Assembly: GCA_034437215.1 (NCBI GenBank)
Contig: DAOTVC010000050.1
Span: 1-25,762 of the forward strand
Direction of reading: 5' to 3'
From: DAOTVC01 sp034437215
GTDB lineage: Bacteria; Chloroflexota; Anaerolineae; B4-G1; SLSP01
Length of the DNA stretch: 25,762 nucleotides
Positions 24,579 through 25,762 of this stretch are shown one piece after another. Below the pieces are notes generated by a model. The model ran no database searches. It was not told the DNA's origin and saw only the letters and a list, made by a program, of their open reading frames with translations. Within the stretch, counting starts at the first letter, position 1; every line of letters begins with the position of its first letter. A program made the translations under genes and the position numbers.

Positions 24579-25762
24579 ATGAAGAGACACAGAGACGTTG
24601 AGCTCCTCGCCTATCTCGACGGCGAGCTCTCTCCCGAGGAGAGGGCGCGCGTCGAGGCGCACCTGGCAGAGTGCCCCGCCTGCCGGGAGGAGCTCGCGCG
24701 CCTCGAGGCCCTGAGCCACGACCTCGACGTCACCTTCGAGGCGGCGCTGGACCCCATACGCCTGCCGGGAGCCGCCGAGACGCGCATCCGCGAGACCCTG
24801 CGCGCCCGCCTGGACCGTCCCCGCGGCTGGTGGTTCGTCCGCCGCAACTGGGGCCTCCTCGTCCAGGCCGTCATGGCCCTCCTCGTCGTCATCGCCTTCA
24901 TCGGCGCCTACCCCTCTCTCGAGCTCACCCGCGAGAGGGCCGACGACGAGCCCCCCCTCGCCCCCCAGGAGATGCTCGTCCTGGGCCAGGAGCGGCTGGC
25001 GCCGGGCAGCCGGGGGGCGCTGCGCGTCGTCGTCCGCTCCACCGACACCCTCCTCCCGGTGACGGGCGCCGCCGTCACCATCAGCCTGCGCGCCGGCGGC
25101 ACCGTCCGGCAGCTCTTCTCGGGCCTCACCGGCCCCGACGGCACCACCGACGCCACCTTCGCCGTCCCCCTCGATCTGGAGGGGAGGGCCGACCTCATCG
25201 TCGAGACGACCTCGGCGGCCGGGACGGAGCGCATCGTCCGCCCCATCGAGATCAGCCGCAGCTACAAGCTCCTCCTCACCCTCGACAAGCCCGCCTACCG
25301 TCCGGGCCAGACCCTCCACCTGCGGGCCCTCGCCCTCGACGCCCTCGATCTGCGGCCGGCGACCTCCGCCGCGGTCGTCTTCGAGATCCTCGACCCCGAC
25401 GGCGAGCGGATCGTCCGCGCCGGCGCGCCCACCTCCGACTTCGGCATCGCCAGCTTCGACTTCGACCTGCCCGAGAGCGCGCCCTCCGGCGACTACAGGG
25501 TGCGAGCCCTGCTGGGCGACACCCTCTCGCAGCGCACGCTGCTCGTCGACGACTACGAGCTGCCCCCCTTCCGGGTCAGCGTGGAGACCGGGCAGGACTT
25601 CTACGCCCCCGAAGCGCGGGTCACCGGCACCGTCGAGGCGCGCCACTTCTACGGCGAGCCCCTCACCGGCACCACCGCGACCCTCTACGCCTACTCTCCC
25701 GACGGCATCCAGATCGCAGCCGTCACCGGCGAGACCGGTCCCGAGGGCCGCTTCGACTTCGC
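24579..25762 (+). CDS. Anti-sigma zinc-finger protein fused to alpha-2-macroglobulin domains (partial)
   Basis: I translated 394 codons from ATG 24579 to the window edge without a stop. Residues 1-45 form a zf-HC2/ZAS anti-sigma module: His4, AYLDGELSPEE, then His28-x3-Cys32-x2-Cys35 (AHLAECPACR). A single transmembrane helix follows (about 91-110, WGLLVQAVMALLVVIAFIGAY). Outside, residues about 129-228 form an Ig-like/MG domain, 229-320 an MG2 domain (YKLLLTLDKPAYRPGQTL), and from about 325 an MG3-like domain (DDYELPPFRVSV, VTGTVEARHFYGEPLTG), the standard order of alpha-2-macroglobulin and complement proteins. Directly after an ECF sigma gene, the ZAS module probably holds that sigma factor at the membrane. 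The ribosome binding site is weak (gagag). Whether a bait region or thioester (CxEQ) exists lies beyond the window. Confidence 0.9.
   Translation, partial: MKRHRDVELLAYLDGELSPEERARVEAHLAECPACREELARLEALSHDLDVTFEAALDPIRLPGAAETRIRETLRARLDRPRGWWFVRRNWGLLVQAVMALLVVIAFIGAYPSLELTRERADDEPPLAPQEMLVLGQERLAPGSRGALRVVVRSTDTLLPVTGAAVTISLRAGGTVRQLFSGLTGPDGTTDATFAVPLDLEGRADLIVETTSAAGTERIVRPIEISRSYKLLLTLDKPAYRPGQTLHLRALALDALDLRPATSAAVVFEILDPDGERIVRAGAPTSDFGIASFDFDLPESAPSGDYRVRALLGDTLSQRTLLVDDYELPPFRVSVETGQDFYAPEARVTGTVEARHFYGEPLTGTTATLYAYSPDGIQIAAVTGETGPEGRFDF

Noticed and set aside
24321..25646. 441-codon minus-strand frame opposite the macroglobulin fusion
   Set aside because: The plus strand gives zinc-finger, transmembrane and MG motifs; the minus frame is low-complexity.

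Overview
This GC-rich window looks like bacterial chromosome, most likely from the Chloroflexota (Anaerolineae-like). That assignment is an inference. It rests on lipoproteins with Pro/Thr-rich linkers, a secreted beta-helix protein ending in a YLPLVLR-type tail, a COG4586-type ABC transporter trio, a phosphoglucose isomerase resembling the C-terminal half of transaldolase-PGI fusions, multi-GAF histidine kinases, and short noncoding repeats built on GCGTGAAACGT. No rRNA, tRNA, CRISPR array or complete insertion sequence was seen.

Layout. 1-4574 (minus strand): a GT-C membrane glycosyltransferase cut by the left edge, coupled to a small two-helix membrane protein behind an apparently leaderless promoter; an M1-peptidase-like lipoprotein with an SH3b domain and an altered zinc motif; and a membrane protein of unknown function. 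4776-12404 (plus): a 1509-residue hybrid sensor histidine kinase, then a secreted parallel beta-helix protein. 12510-17055 (plus): a lipoprotein clan GH-A glycosidase, apparently leaderless, then a three-gene ABC-2 exporter. 17295-18609: a HIT protein convergent with a SixA-like phosphatase, and ribosomal protein bS21 (rpsU) with a hairpin-bearing leader. 18902-23422 (plus): a membrane protein with tandem RCK domains and a degenerate pore region, then glucokinase and phosphoglucose isomerase, probably one transcript. 23451-23548: a small AT-rich element with 15-bp perfect inverted ends. 23672-25762 (plus): an ECF sigma factor followed by a protein that joins an anti-sigma zinc finger and one transmembrane helix to alpha-2-macroglobulin (MG) domains; it runs off the right edge.

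The most striking item is the last pair. An HxxxCxxC anti-sigma module on the cytoplasmic side and a macroglobulin-type ectodomain outside suggest a transmembrane regulator in which an extracellular event, possibly protease attack on the MG domains, could control an ECF sigma factor. Other points worth a check: the M1-like protein reads EELAH where HExxH is expected; the RCK protein lacks a TVGYG filter; the rpsU leader carries a terminator-like hairpin; and two genes start within 10 nt of a TATAAT box.

Many long open frames opposite the real genes are GC-rich antisense shadows and were left out. Gene starts were moved from the longest frame to the codon supported by a ribosome binding site or promoter where one was visible.
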